Shown here piece by piece: positions 19,431-30,056 of a DNA stretch of 64,000 bases. A program made the translations under genes and the position numbers. Where the stretch lies: NCBI RefSeq assembly GCF_000614145.1, contig NZ_BAKK01000001.1:1-64000 (forward strand), given 5' to 3'. The notes under the pieces are model-generated. The model saw only the letters and a list, made by a program, of their open reading frames with translations. It was not told where the DNA came from and ran no database searches. This DNA is from Bacteroides faecichinchillae JCM 17102 (GTDB lineage: Bacteria > Bacteroidota > Bacteroidia > Bacteroidales > Bacteroidaceae). Each line of letters opens with the position of its first letter. The first letter of the stretch is position 1.

Positions 19431-19742
19431 TCCAGAACCTATATTAGTATTATGAAATGAGTTTAGGATTGGACGATGCATTTATTTGTTGTATATCAAT
19501 TTTGTGATGGAAATAATTGGTTTGAAGATATACTACTTAAACTACTAAGAAAGGTACTGTCAGAAAATCGAGATTTCGTGATTGGAACAGTGCTTCACCA
19601 CGTACATGGAAATTGTATTCCGAATGGATTGGGTGGAGATTCAGGGTTGGGAGAAAATACGTGATAAAAAGAATTTTGATCTATAAGTTGTGTAATTGCA
19701 TTATTTGCCGTATCTTGCATAAATATTATATTAAGGAGAAAA
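19431..19742. other. Unassigned region before the mannose-1-phosphate guanylyltransferase gene
   Basis: Short plus-strand open stretches occur (for example 19476-19664) but none has a recognisable family, and the adjoining frames break often. Probably more decayed sequence plus the upstream region of the next gene. Confidence 0.4.
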
Positions 19743-20795
19743 ATGGATATGGATAACCATGTTGTTATTATGGCAGGCGGTATTGGTAGCCGCTTTTGGC
19801 CGATGAGCACACCAGAATGTCCGAAACAATTTATAGACGTGATGGGGTGTGGAAGAACGTTGATTCAACTGACAGTAGATCGCTTTAGTGGTATCTGTCC
19901 ACAAGAAAATATGTGGGTAGTGACTTCCGAAAAATATATTGATATTGTCCGGGAACAATTGCCGGAAATTCCTGAAAGTAACATTTTGGCAGAACCTTGC
20001 GCGCGCAACACTGCACCTTGCATTGCTTATGCTTGTTGGAAAATAAAAAAGAATCATCCGAATGCCAATATGGTGGTGACTCCTTCGGATGCATTGGTAA
20101 TTGATACGACAGAATTTCGTAGGGTGGTAGAGAAAGCACTTCGGTTTACAGATAAAAGTAGTGCAATTGTGACGTTGGGAATTAAGCCTACCCGGGCGGA
20201 AACTGGGTATGGGTATATTGCTGCCGGAAATATGCTTCAGACTGATAAGGAGATTTTTACAGTTGATGCTTTTAAAGAGAAACCGGATAAAGATACTGCT
20301 GAGGTTTATTTGGCAGAGGGGAATTATTTCTGGAATGCAGGAATTTTTGTTTGGAATGTCCGTACTATAACTTCAGTAATGCGAGTTTATGCTCCGGGTA
20401 TTGCACAAATTTTCGACCGTATTTTCCCGGATTTCTATACTGAAAAAGAAAACGAATCTGTGCGGAAGTTTTTCCCGACTTGTGAAAGTATCTCTATAGA
20501 CTATGCTGTAATGGAGAAAGCACAGGAAATTTATGTACTTCCGGCTTCTTTTGGTTGGTCAGATTTGGGTACGTGGGGAGCTTTACGAGGATTGTTACCT
20601 CAGGATAATTTAGGAAATGCTATGGTAGGATCTGACATTCGTTTGTATGGCAGTAAAAACTGTATAGTGCACGCAAGTGAGGAAAAGCGGGTAGTAGTAC
20701 AAGGATTGGATGGGTATATTGTTGCTGAAAGAGATAATACGTTATTGATTTGCAAATTAGAAGAAGAACAGAGAATTAAGGAATTTTCTAAATAA
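19743..20795 (+). CDS. manC: Mannose-1-phosphate guanylyltransferase
   Basis: Makes GDP-mannose from mannose-1-phosphate and GTP, the precursor for GDP-fucose and mannosylated surface polysaccharides. The 350-residue product has the nucleotidyltransferase signature IMAGGIGSRFWPMS (about 9-22), then CPKQF, AEPCARNTAPCIAYA, TPSDALV, GYGYIAAG, EKPD, NAGIFVWN and FGWSDLGTWG. It has the single-domain length without the isomerase domain of long ManC/AlgA proteins. An AAGGAG lies four bases before the ATG at 19743; a second ATG at 19749 is also possible. It stands alone, followed by a terminator. The symbol is by function; rfbM would be an equivalent name. Confidence 0.9.
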   Translation: MDMDNHVVIMAGGIGSRFWPMSTPECPKQFIDVMGCGRTLIQLTVDRFSGICPQENMWVVTSEKYIDIVREQLPEIPESNILAEPCARNTAPCIAYACWKIKKNHPNANMVVTPSDALVIDTTEFRRVVEKALRFTDKSSAIVTLGIKPTRAETGYGYIAAGNMLQTDKEIFTVDAFKEKPDKDTAEVYLAEGNYFWNAGIFVWNVRTITSVMRVYAPGIAQIFDRIFPDFYTEKENESVRKFFPTCESISIDYAVMEKAQEIYVLPASFGWSDLGTWGALRGLLPQDNLGNAMVGSDIRLYGSKNCIVHASEEKRVVVQGLDGYIVAERDNTLLICKLEEEQRIKEFSK

Positions 20796-20865
20796 ATTAT
20801 TTTTGATGTTTTTTTTAAAGTCTGTTTGATTTATAAAGAATAATAATTTATTACTTTCTATATTG

Positions 20866-20910
20866 CTCTGCTGAAACGACGAATTAACCTTCGTTTCGGC
20901 AGAGTTTTTC
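20866..20910 (+). terminator. Terminator after manC
   Basis: CTCTGCTGAAACGA (20866-20879) pairs with 20891-20904 (one G-U pair), followed by TTTTTCGTTTTTT. Confidence 0.85.
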
Positions 20911-21110
20911 GTTTTTTATATATTTACCAGGTGTTTCTTGCATGGGAGAACATTTCTTTTATTTTACTTTTTTTAGTCAAATATAGCCTTAATACCCAAA
21001 TTTGCTATTTGCGTTCAATTACAATCGTAAATAGTCTGTTTTAATAAGAATATTTTAAATTTGTGAATCAAATATTGATTTATACCAACTAAGACAAACA
21101 TTAAATTTTG
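20911..21110. other. Intergenic region upstream of the AraC-type gene
   Basis: About 200 bp of AT-rich DNA. No clear TAnnTTTG box with a paired -33 element was found. Confidence 0.4.
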
Positions 21111-21932
21111 ATGATATATACTGACATATCACATCTTCCTCTAAATAAACATGAAACATATCTAAAAGAAGGTTTCGGAGGATTATGTACAAGTGGGACT
21201 GCTGTTATAGAGATTTTTTCGGTCAGCCACCGGATATCCCCAAACGATATAGTTACTGTTTTACCGTTGCAATTGGCATCGATACGTGAGATAAGTGATG
21301 ATTTTTCTATGATTTTTTTTAAGTTTGATAAGGTTTTGTTTATTGATATTATGAGTAGTCTGGGGAAAATAACCCCAGATTTCTTTTTCTATATGCGGAA
21401 AAATTTTCGGTATCACTTAACTAATGGTGAAGCTCAGAGGTTTCTTAGCTTTTGTGATATTATTAGATTCCGGAATAGTAGTGATGATCCTGCCTTTCGC
21501 GATGAAACTATATTGCACTTATTACGCATTTATTTCTGGGATTTTTACGTTTCTTTTTTAAAAGCAAATAATAACGATAACAACTCCTTTACAAATTCTA
21601 ACAAAGAAAATATTGCTATTAAGTTTGCTATGCTGGTTGCTGAACATTATCGTAATCATCGTGAGATTTCTTTTTATGCTGCAGAATTATGTATATCACC
21701 TGCTTATCTGACTAAAGTAATTCAAGAAATGAATGGTCAGTCTCCACATGAGCTAATTGCTGATTATGTGATTATTGAGATAAAAAAATTACTGCGAAAT
21801 CCACTTATTGATTTAAAAAATGTAACACAACAGACTAATTTTGCCAGTCAATCGTCGTTAAGTCGTTTTTTTCGTCAGCAGACTGGAATGTCTCCTTCGG
21901 AATACCGTCGTAGAATTCATGCTATACGGTGA
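21111..21932 (+). CDS. AraC-family transcriptional regulator
   Basis: DNA-binding regulator of 273 residues. The N-terminal ~150 residues should form a cupin-like sensing domain (an early segment reads GDxx-like turns such as SPNDIVTVLP). The C-terminal ~100 residues carry two helix-turn-helix motifs: SFYAAELCISPAYLTKVIQE, then VTQQTNFASQSSLSRFFRQQ and the hallmark TGMSPSEYRR. The ATG at 21111 is preferred to a TTG three bases earlier. It lies 70 bp upstream of a hybrid histidine kinase in the same orientation, but no target can be named. Confidence 0.88.
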   Translation: MIYTDISHLPLNKHETYLKEGFGGLCTSGTAVIEIFSVSHRISPNDIVTVLPLQLASIREISDDFSMIFFKFDKVLFIDIMSSLGKITPDFFFYMRKNFRYHLTNGEAQRFLSFCDIIRFRNSSDDPAFRDETILHLLRIYFWDFYVSFLKANNNDNNSFTNSNKENIAIKFAMLVAEHYRNHREISFYAAELCISPAYLTKVIQEMNGQSPHELIADYVIIEIKKLLRNPLIDLKNVTQQTNFASQSSLSRFFRQQTGMSPSEYRRRIHAIR

Positions 21933-22002
21933 AATTACCATTATAGCTTTAATATTGAATACTGAGTGATTATATTGTATTTAAATAAAAATATCATGTA
22001 AC

Positions 22003-24728
22003 ATGGAACAAAACAAAGAATTCCTTCACGAGAGTGATAAAGAGTGTTTTGAGGAAAAAATGTCAGAATTGTTGGCGGATCAAATCTTATTTCCGGAAAG
22101 TGTTTATGTTCGCTTACCAATAGGAATTGAAATATATGATAAGGAAGGTCTTCTGCGTGGTATCAATCATCGTGCATTGGAGATATATGGGGTGGATGAT
22201 GCTTCTTCGGTGGTGGGAACGGTTAATCTTTTCAATAGTCCATACGTTGATGATAAACTTAGAGCGAGTATAAAATCCGGGGAGGAAATAACTTTGGAGT
22301 TTGAGTATGATTTTGACCGGATAAACAGAGAGTATTATTTTTCCCGTCATCAAAATACTATTATTTATGAGGTGAAGGTTGTTCCGATTCGTAATAAACA
22401 TGAAGTTATTTTGGGGCATATGTTGCTTACTAATGATGTGACTGCTACAAAAGAAGCTGAGTTTCGTACAGAAGAAAGCAAGAAGAACTTAGAAATGGCT
22501 ATGCAGGCTGCAAATATGTCTTCTTGGGTATATGACTTACAGAATAATGTGTTTGGCTCATTGTCTGGAGATACGATTGTTAAAGAAGGTATGAAGTTGG
22601 AAGATTTGAAAGGGATACTTCATATACAAGATTACGTTACATTGACGAAACTATTTGATCAGTTGATTGAAAGAAAAATAGAACAAGGTCAAATTACTTT
22701 ACGAGCTATCAGTGGACAAGATGGGCCGTATCGTTATTATGAAAGTCGAATGCGATTATCATCTGAACATTTAGGTAAATTATTGATTATCGGAACACAG
22801 CTTGATGTGACAGAAAAAATAGAAATGGCGAAAAAGACACAAGAACTGATTACTAAGCGCGAATTAGCTATGAAAGTTAGTAGTATAGTTCATTGGGATT
22901 TTGATGTATCATCTCATACTTTTGAGTCTTTCAATGATCCGGTGAATGATTACGTATCGGACAGACATATAGTTTTGGAAGAGTATATGAATGTTATTCA
23001 TCCTGAGGACCAGTCTATTGCTTGGGATGCTCTTCAATCTATGGTGATGGGCAAGGAGGTCAATATTGATTTTATATGTCGTATGCAAACCAAATATGAT
23101 GACTCTTGGCAATATTGTAATATAATTGGCGTTCCATTTGAAAAGGATGATAATGGAAATGTGATTCGTTTTACGGGGCTTAGGCAGAATATTTCCAAGC
23201 AGCATCAATTGGATGAGGAGCTCAGAGAGCGTAGCTATAGAATGGAGCTGACATTCAAAACAGTCGGTATGTCTTATTGGGTTTTCGATTTGGATACTAG
23301 GAAGTTTCGTGCGTTCAATGATCCTGTTAGTGATTATAATTCGGAAAAAGAAATTTCACCGGAAGATTATTTGCTTGTTACATTTCCTAATGATGTAGAC
23401 GTTGTTAGTGAGAATATTGATGGGATGATTCGGGGAATTAACAAGGAATTTAGCTTTCAGTACCGTTCTAGGACTAAATGGGATCAGGAGTGGCAGACTT
23501 ATATTGTAACCGGAATTCCGGCGGAAAAGAATAAAAAAGGAGAAGTCACCCGATATATCGGTATTTCATATAATAATACGAAATGGGAAAACATGGCTAA
23601 TGAATTGAAAGTTTTAAAAGAAAAAGCCGAACTCTCAGATCGAATAAAGTCTGCATTCTTAGCTAATATGAGCCATGAAATACGTACTCCTTTGAATGCT
23701 ATAGTCGGATTCTCTGAATTGCTGGTGGACTGTGATGATCCGAACGATAAAAAAGAGTATATGGATATCATTGAATTTAATAATGAATTATTGCTTCGCT
23801 TGATTAATGATATTCTGGATCTTTCGAAGATTGAATCGGGGATTCTTGAACGTAAAAGGGAAAAGTTCAATTTGCGTAGAGTTTGTGGTGAATTATGTAT
23901 TACAATTCAGCAAAAGATCACTAATCCGGATGTAGAATTTCGGGCGGCCTCAGGTCCGGATTGTCAAGTATTTCTGGATCCTAACCGACTTAAGCAGGTG
24001 TGGATGAACTTTTTGACTAATGCTGTGAAGTGTACCAGGGCAGGATATATCAGGATGGGATATTCTATTGAAAAAGGGGGAATACGTATTTATGTGGAAG
24101 ATTCGGGAGTGGGTATTCCATATGAATTACAAGACAGAATATTTGGTCGGTTCCAAAAACTCAATGATTTTGCTCAGGGAACTGGGCTGGGGCTAGCTAT
24201 TTCCAAAGCTATTGTAGAGGGGGCAAAAGGAGAAATAGGCTTTAATTCAGAACCGGGGGTGGGGTCTACTTTCTGGGCATGGATACCTTGTGAAATAGAG
24301 ATGGTAGATAGTGGTGATGAAGGCGATTCCAGTTCTTCATTACAATTTGTTTTCAGGGATAAATTTGAAAATGAAAAAGACTTGAATATATTGCTTGCTG
24401 AAGACAATGACAGCAATTATATGTTGGTAAAAAGTATTCTTAAAGATTATCATCTCAATCGGGTATGTAATGGAATAGATGCTGTACGAAATGTTCTCGA
24501 CGGAAAATATGATTTTGTCATTATGGATATGAAGATGCCGATTATGGAGGATTGGAAGCGACGCGTAAAATTCGTGAATTCAATTCTGGAATACCTATTA
24601 TTGCGCTTACCGCCAACGCATTTGATTCAGATAGAGTGAGTGCTATGGAGGCCGGATGCAATGCGTTCCTTACAAAGCCTGTGAAAAAACATCAGTTGCT
24701 TGATTTGTTTGCAAGATATGGTGATTGA
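22003..24728 (+). CDS. Hybrid sensor histidine kinase, frameshifted in the receiver domain
   Basis: Cytoplasmic-looking sensor kinase with no membrane segment. Several PAS-like domains come first (roughly 30-150, 160-275, 285-405, 410-530). The last two are near-duplicates sharing the FNDPV.DY element. HisKA follows with ANMSHEIRTPLNAI (His558), then HATPase with VEDSGVGIP and GTGLGLAIS (about 726). A receiver domain starts near 795 (ILLAEDND) with phospho-acceptor Asp842. Just after, MKMPIM should continue with GGLEATRKIR, but one G is missing at 24546-24547, so the frame runs off to a stop at 24639. Adding it gives the full receiver (PIIALTANAF, CNAFLTKPV) ending at 24728. The neighbouring AraC protein may be its output. 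Confidence 0.87.
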
Positions 24729-24744
24729 TAGGAAATGGTTACAT

Positions 24745-24772
24745 ACGGGACAGTATTAGCTGTCCCGTTCTT
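24745..24772 (+). terminator. Terminator after the hybrid kinase
   Basis: ACGGGACAG (24745-24753) pairs perfectly with CTGTCCCGT (24760-24768), followed by TCTTT. Confidence 0.75.
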
Positions 24773-24907
24773 TCGAATCAGTTACTTGAGGTTTTGTAAA
24801 CCATAGAATATTCTTGACTTCTTCCCGTATCCGATAGTTATTCCTTTTTTGTGCTATAAATTTTATACCATATCCTTCTGTCTGTAAAATAATGGTGACA
24901 GGCTTAT

Positions 24908-26664
24908 TTATTTGATAATTTTTACCCCTTTAGGAGCTTTTATCGTTGATTTGACAGAACCGTCGTTTCTTTGCTCATGGCGTATCTTGATGATCCCGTA
25001 GGAGTAGGGAATGTACCTTCTGCCCATTGCAGATCACCCAGATGAGGTTCTATTTTTACCACTTTACATCCTGGTTCTATCACTTTGACTCCCAACACAT
25101 ATTCGCTCAGATAAGAAGTGGGTCCCGAAGCCCAGCCATGACAGAAGCTGTGGCGATACCCTTTGTAGCAGTAGTTGCCATAACTTTTATGTACATCTAC
25201 CTTACCTTCAGGGACTATTTCGTCAATGCGGGCGGCATTTTTTATCCATTCAATGTTGAAGTCTTCCCAAAATGAAGTCGCTCCTAAATCGAGCATTGCT
25301 CCCCAGAACTCGCGGATACGATCTAATGCATTGGTATAATCGCCTGCGGCAGCCATTGCTTTCAGCATATAATAACCGTAGAAAGTGGAAAAATTCTTAG
25401 AACCACCTATTGATAAAACTTCGTTGTTGGCTGTTTTCGGATCCATTAATCCCGATAAAGTCATCAAAGCGGCTGCCTGTTTTGAATGATTAGGATCTGG
25501 ACGATAGGTACGTAATCGAGCAGCTGCATCTTCGCATTTCTTCGCCATTTCGTTGTCTTTGAGTATCGAAAATAGTTCTTTGCCACAATCCATTGTCTGT
25601 ACCATTAATGCTTGTAATCCTGCATCGACTCCTTTTTGATTTTCGCTGGATGGCCAATCCAAAAATCGCATTCCGTCTAATGTTTCTTTTCCGTTTGCAT
25701 CTATTTTGGTCAATAGATGGTTTATAAGTTGTGTCAGGTAAGTTTTTTGTTCTTTCAAGTAATCTAAATTACCTTGATAAAAATACCAGTCGCGATGAAT
25801 AATGATCCACCACAAAGAATACGAGCTGATACCGTTCATCCATGCAGGAACAGGGGTAGCATCGCGAATCAGGTCAAGGCTCTTAGGAACAACCTCATTG
25901 TAACCGAATACGGTATTGACAGTCATTATTTCCGGATGTAAGTCACCCACCCATACCAGGCGATCTCGCTTGATGGCATCCCACAGGTATTCTTGCATAT
26001 TGAGATGCACTGTATATGCTCCGGTCATCCAAATTTTGTTTAATCGTTCGTCATTGCAACGGAATGAACCTAAATAAGGGATATCACGATAATTAAAAAT
26101 GGCGAGTACCTCTTTTAATTGCAGCTCAACATCAGTGTCAAGTAAATCGATACGTACAAAGCGGAATCCTGAATTACCAACCTCCAATACACCTAGCCAA
26201 GGAAGTTTGAGCTCAAAATCGCGCATAGCATGATCGTTGCTTGCACCATTTTTACCATCAATATCACACATGGCTTCGCTTACCGATTCGCCAAAACGAA
26301 TTCGTACGCGAATAGGCTTGTTATTGGGAGATTGTCCTGTAACGATCTGAATTCCTCCTTGCAATTCTCGTCCGAAATCAAGCAAGATAGAGGCTGTATC
26401 GGTATTTGTACTGCGCATACGGCAGACATTTTCGCTGCCTAAAATGGATTGTCTGATGCCAGGACGCATTAGATTCTGCTCATCGCTGACTTGTGCAGTT
26501 GTATGGTTGGTTTTCCAAACAATACGAGTGGGGGATATATAGCTTCGTGTACGTGAATCTTGTTGTATAGATGTGTCTTTCCATACAGGTGGGAGTTGAT
26601 GTTTTTGGGCTATGCCCATTTGTGCTGAAATAAGCAAAATAACAATTAGATATAGATTTTTCAT
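24908..26664 (-). CDS. GH78-like (alpha-L-rhamnosidase-type) secreted glycosidase, frameshifted at 3' end
   Basis: Secreted protein with a signal peptide starting at the ATG at 26664 (MKNLYLIVILLISAQMGIAQ); an in-frame ATG at 26730 adds 22 residues that do not look like a leader. The N-terminal half is a beta-sandwich domain (DFGRELQGGIQI, RIRFGESVSE). The (alpha/alpha)6 domain has RDRLVWVGDLHPE near 235-247, as in GH78 enzymes, and DWPSSENQKG and RHSFCHGWASGPT later. The frame ends early (GSSRYAMSKETT); one A added at about 25000 restores YGIIKIRHEQRNDGS and a stop at 24908. No SusC/D genes adjoin, so the substrate is unknown. Confidence 0.75.
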
Positions 26665-26729
26665 ATAATAGAAATAATTTACTTGGATTGAACAAAGGTC
26701 TTCATTGTTGAATCGTTTAAACGGTGGCA

Positions 26730-26737
26730 CAAATATA
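26730..26737 (-). promoter_or_regulatory. Promoter -7 box of the GH78-like gene
   Basis: Minus-strand TATATTTG, 65 bp before the preferred ATG at 26664. It supports that start, because the longer frame would begin inside the promoter. Confidence 0.5.
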
Positions 26738-26808
26738 GAGAAATTTTTTAGATGAAAAAAGGTTAAGTGAAAACATTGATGTGAAGTCTGAAATTACTGT
26801 TGTGATAC

Positions 26809-27702
26809 TTATTGTTTTTTCTGATATTCTTGTGGTGTCATCCCCGTCATTCTTTTAAAGAATTTGCAGAAAAAGGATGGATTAGGAAAATTTAATTCAT
26901 CTGAGATTTGGTATACAAGAAGATCGCTATGTTTGAGTAAAATCTTGGCTTCCTGTATAATGGATTGATTGATCCAATCCATTATTGTTTGTTGGCTGGT
27001 TTGTCGAATAACAGTGTTCAGATAGCGGGGAGTAAGGCATAATTTGTCTGCATAAAAGCTGACATTCCTTTCCTTTTTACTGTATGTATTGACGAGAGAG
27101 ATAAAGCGTTGGAAAATCTCTTCTTGGTGTGTTAGGTGTTTAGCTGTGTTTTGGGTATTACTTGCTATACATTTTATATTATATAAGAGACTTGCTACAA
27201 GATGCTGTATGACTTCACGACGAAAAATCGTTTCCTGTAATATATTCCATATTAATGTGAAATAACTTTCAATGCGAGTTTGCTCTTGCGGGGGTAATGT
27301 AAATAGAATATTATTAGGATACTGGGGGAGATGTATGAAAAAATCATCTTTACTGATGATAGGGAGAAAGTTATTATCAATAGCCATCATTTTCATATCG
27401 AGATCTGGAGATATTTTGATGGCTTCTATGATGGTATTGGGAGTAATAAGAGATATAGTGCCGGGTTCCAGTGTATATTCTATCAGGTTGATACGTACTT
27501 GTAAATATCCTTGTTTGATAAATGCTATTCGTCCTTCTTTCAAACGGTAAGGCTGTTCGAAGGTGAAAAGTTGAGATTCCATTTTGATGAAGCTATTGAC
27601 AAAACCAAAATCAGAAGTAATGAAGCGAAATTCGTTGTGACGGACAATTTTTAGTTCTCCTAATAATTTTAGTCCTAATTCTACGGGTTCTTTTTTTTCC
27701 AT
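26809..27702 (-). CDS. AraC-family transcriptional regulator
   Basis: Regulator of about 297 residues from the ATG at 27702 (MEKKEPVELG); the frame extends upstream but would begin within the promoter box at 27724. An N-terminal cupin-like domain (IAFIKQGYLQVRIN, TLEPGTISLITPN) is followed by a helical linker and the C-terminal AraC domain (SFYADKLCLTPRYLNTVIRQ; VYQISDELNFPNPSFFCKFF; TGMTPQEYQKKQ). It is divergent from the export operon beginning at 27866 and probably controls it, since such pairs are common. No inducer can be inferred. Confidence 0.88.
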   Translation of the reverse strand: MEKKEPVELGLKLLGELKIVRHNEFRFITSDFGFVNSFIKMESQLFTFEQPYRLKEGRIAFIKQGYLQVRINLIEYTLEPGTISLITPNTIIEAIKISPDLDMKMMAIDNNFLPIISKDDFFIHLPQYPNNILFTLPPQEQTRIESYFTLIWNILQETIFRREVIQHLVASLLYNIKCIASNTQNTAKHLTHQEEIFQRFISLVNTYSKKERNVSFYADKLCLTPRYLNTVIRQTSQQTIMDWINQSIIQEAKILLKHSDLLVYQISDELNFPNPSFFCKFFKRMTGMTPQEYQKKQ

Positions 27703-27723
27703 TTTAATTTTGTCGTTTTCCTG

Positions 27724-27731
27724 CAAAGATA
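27724..27731 (-). promoter_or_regulatory. Promoter -7 box of the AraC-family gene
   Basis: Minus-strand TATCTTTG (27731 to 27724), 21 bp before the ATG at 27702. It decides in favour of the shorter start. Confidence 0.6.
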
Positions 27732-27865
27732 ATAAATTGGGCTATATTTTTCTTTTTAATTCTGGTTTATCGAACTATTAGAACATATTTCCCAACTCTT
27801 GGAATGTGAAGCAATGCTTGAAACACCTATCTTTGTCTTTAGAAGAATTCATAGAAAATATGCGT

Positions 27866-29125
27866 ATGAAAAAAATTATTTTTACTCTCTCTTTATTTGT
27901 TTGCGTATCGGGAATGTATGGGCAGGTGACGCTGGAGGAATGTCAGCGAAAAACACAGGACAACTATCCGTTGGTACGTCAATATGATTTGATTGAGAAA
28001 ACACAGGAATATAATCTGGAGAATGCAGCTAAGGGTTATTTGCCGCAGTTTGCTCTTTCGGCAAAAGCGTCTTATCAGAGTGATGTGACCGAACTGCCGA
28101 TAAAGATTCCAGGAGTGGATATAAAAGGAATGCCTAAAGACCAGTATCAGGTAATGGTGGAATTACAGCAAAATATCTGGGATGGTGGTGGAATCAAGAT
28201 GCAAAAGAAGCAAGCGACTGCCGAAGCAGATGTAGAGAAAGAAAAACTGAGGGTAGATATGTATGCGTTGAATAACCGCGTGAACGATCTTTATTTCGGG
28301 ATTCTTTTACTGGATGAGCAATTGAAACAGAATGCTTTATTGCAAGATGAACTGGAAAGGAATTTTCGGCAAATCAGTTCTTATTTTGAAAATGGAATTG
28401 CTAATCAGGCTGATTTGGATGCTGTGAAAGTGGAACAATTGAATACCAGACAGAAGAGAATAGAATTGTCTTTCTCCAGGGAGGCATATCTCAAGATGCT
28501 TTCTTTACTGACGGGTGAGGAACTTTCTCCGGAAACGACTTTGGAGAAACCTGTACCTGAAAAGATGGTAAATGCGGCCAGTGAGATTCACCGACCCGAA
28601 TTATCATTGTTCGATGCTCAGACAACCGGATTGAATGTGCAGGAAAAAGCATTGAACGTCCGACATCTTCCGCGATTCGGATTATTTGTGCAGGGGGCTT
28701 ATGGCAATCCGGGGCTGAATATGTTGAAAAATGAATTTTCACCCTATTATATAGCGGGGGTCCGGCTTTCGTGGAATTTCGGGAGTCTTTATACTTTAAA
28801 GAATGATCGTCGGGTGATTGAGAATAAACGGCAGCAATTGGGAAGTAATCGTGATGTATTCCTTTTTAATACCCGTTTGCAGGTAACGCAGCAAGATCAG
28901 GCTGTCCGTTCGGTGGAAAAGCAAATGCGGGATGATGATGAGATTATTCGTCTTCGTACTAATATTCGTCGTTCTGCTGAGGCAAAGGTAGCGAATGGTA
29001 CATTGACAGTTACCGAAATGCTGAGGGAGCTGACGAATGAAAGTCTGGCAAGGCAAGCAAAGGTGATGCATGAGATTCAACGTTTGCAAGGTATCTATCA
29101 AATGAAATATATAACGAATCAATAA
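27866..29125 (+). CDS. TolC-family outer membrane efflux protein
   Basis: Outer-membrane channel of a tripartite exporter, 419 residues from the ATG at 27866 (MKKIIFTLSLFVCVSGMYGQ, a signal peptide). An ATG six bases earlier and a longer frame from 27806 are less likely. The body alternates long coiled-coil helices (RVNDLYFGILLLDEQLKQNA; SVEKQMRDDDEIIRLRTNIR) with beta strands, in the usual two-fold repeat. The ending TVTEMLRELTNESLARQAK is typical. It is the first gene of a five-gene operon with a fusion protein, a double ATPase and two permeases. Confidence 0.9.
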   Translation: MKKIIFTLSLFVCVSGMYGQVTLEECQRKTQDNYPLVRQYDLIEKTQEYNLENAAKGYLPQFALSAKASYQSDVTELPIKIPGVDIKGMPKDQYQVMVELQQNIWDGGGIKMQKKQATAEADVEKEKLRVDMYALNNRVNDLYFGILLLDEQLKQNALLQDELERNFRQISSYFENGIANQADLDAVKVEQLNTRQKRIELSFSREAYLKMLSLLTGEELSPETTLEKPVPEKMVNAASEIHRPELSLFDAQTTGLNVQEKALNVRHLPRFGLFVQGAYGNPGLNMLKNEFSPYYIAGVRLSWNFGSLYTLKNDRRVIENKRQQLGSNRDVFLFNTRLQVTQQDQAVRSVEKQMRDDDEIIRLRTNIRRSAEAKVANGTLTVTEMLRELTNESLARQAKVMHEIQRLQGIYQMKYITNQ

Positions 29126-29140
29126 TTAAAACTTTCGGAT

Positions 29141-30043
29141 ATGAAACGAATGGTAAAAATAGGTGTATGGGGAGTGGCGTTATTGCTAGTGTCAGCATGT
29201 GGAAACCGTTTGCCGGATTATGACGCAACTGGTACATTTGAAGCTACGGAGGTGATTGTTTCTGCTGAAGCATCGGGCAAGATACTTCAGTTGAAAGTGG
29301 AAGAGGGAACAAGGTTGAAAGTGGGAGAAGAAGTCGGTTTGGTAGATACGGTGCAATTGTATTTGAAAAAGTTACAGTTGGAAGCTAGTATGAAATCGGT
29401 AGAAAGCCAACGTCCGGATTTAGCCAAACAAATAGCAGCTACCAAACAGCAGATAGCTACGGCACAACGGGAAAAGAGACGAGTGGAAAGCTTATTGGCG
29501 GCAGGAGCTGCAAATCAGAAACAGTTGGATGATTGGGAGGCTCAGGTAGCTTTACTTGAACGGCAACTGGTCGCTCAGGAATCATCGTTGCGGAATAGCA
29601 CGAATAGTTTAACGGAACAGGGTAACTCTGTTGCTATACAAATAGCTCAAGTTGATGACCAATTGAATAAATGTCATATTCTGTCACCGATTGATGGGAC
29701 TGTGTTGGCTAAATATGCGGAAGCCGGTGAATTGGCGACTGTGGGGAAACCTTTATTTAAAGTTGGAGAGTTAGATCGAATGTATTTACGAGCTTACATC
29801 ACTTCGGAACAATTATCATCTGTAAAGTTGGGTGATGAAGTGAGGGTGTATGCTGATTATGGAAATTCGGAGAGGAAGGAGTATTCTGGTGTGGTGACTT
29901 GGATCTCCGACCGTTCGGAATTTACTCCGAAGACTATTCTTACCCAAAATGAACGCGCCAATCTGGTATATGCTGTTAAGATTGCTGTGAAGAATGACGG
30001 ATTATTGAAAATCGGTATGTACGGGGGAATAACTTTTAAGTAA
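29141..30043 (+). CDS. HlyD-family membrane fusion lipoprotein
   Basis: Periplasmic adaptor linking the ABC exporter to the TolC channel. A lipoprotein signal ends at VSAC (Cys20). The barrel-sandwich half-motif (VIVSAEASGKILQLKVEEGT) precedes a coiled-coil hairpin (about 75-165, rich in Q, K and A). The second half-motif contains ILSPIDGTVLAKYAEAGELA, then a beta-barrel segment. At 300 residues it resembles YbhG-type adaptors of ABC-2 exporters. It lies 15 bp after the channel gene and 13 bp before the ATPase. Confidence 0.9.
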   Translation: MKRMVKIGVWGVALLLVSACGNRLPDYDATGTFEATEVIVSAEASGKILQLKVEEGTRLKVGEEVGLVDTVQLYLKKLQLEASMKSVESQRPDLAKQIAATKQQIATAQREKRRVESLLAAGAANQKQLDDWEAQVALLERQLVAQESSLRNSTNSLTEQGNSVAIQIAQVDDQLNKCHILSPIDGTVLAKYAEAGELATVGKPLFKVGELDRMYLRAYITSEQLSSVKLGDEVRVYADYGNSERKEYSGVVTWISDRSEFTPKTILTQNERANLVYAVKIAVKNDGLLKIGMYGGITFK

Positions 30044-30056
30044 TGGATTATTGGTA

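Noticed and set aside
19257..19664. Two plus-strand open frames of about 65 codons
   Set aside because: No recognisable domain; overlapped by protein-like text of the minus-strand relic or isolated in decayed DNA.
24769..24907. Minus-strand open stretch of ~48 codons downstream of the GH78-like gene
   Set aside because: It has no start codon, and its translation (FIAQKRNNYRIREEVKNIL) matches no family I can name.
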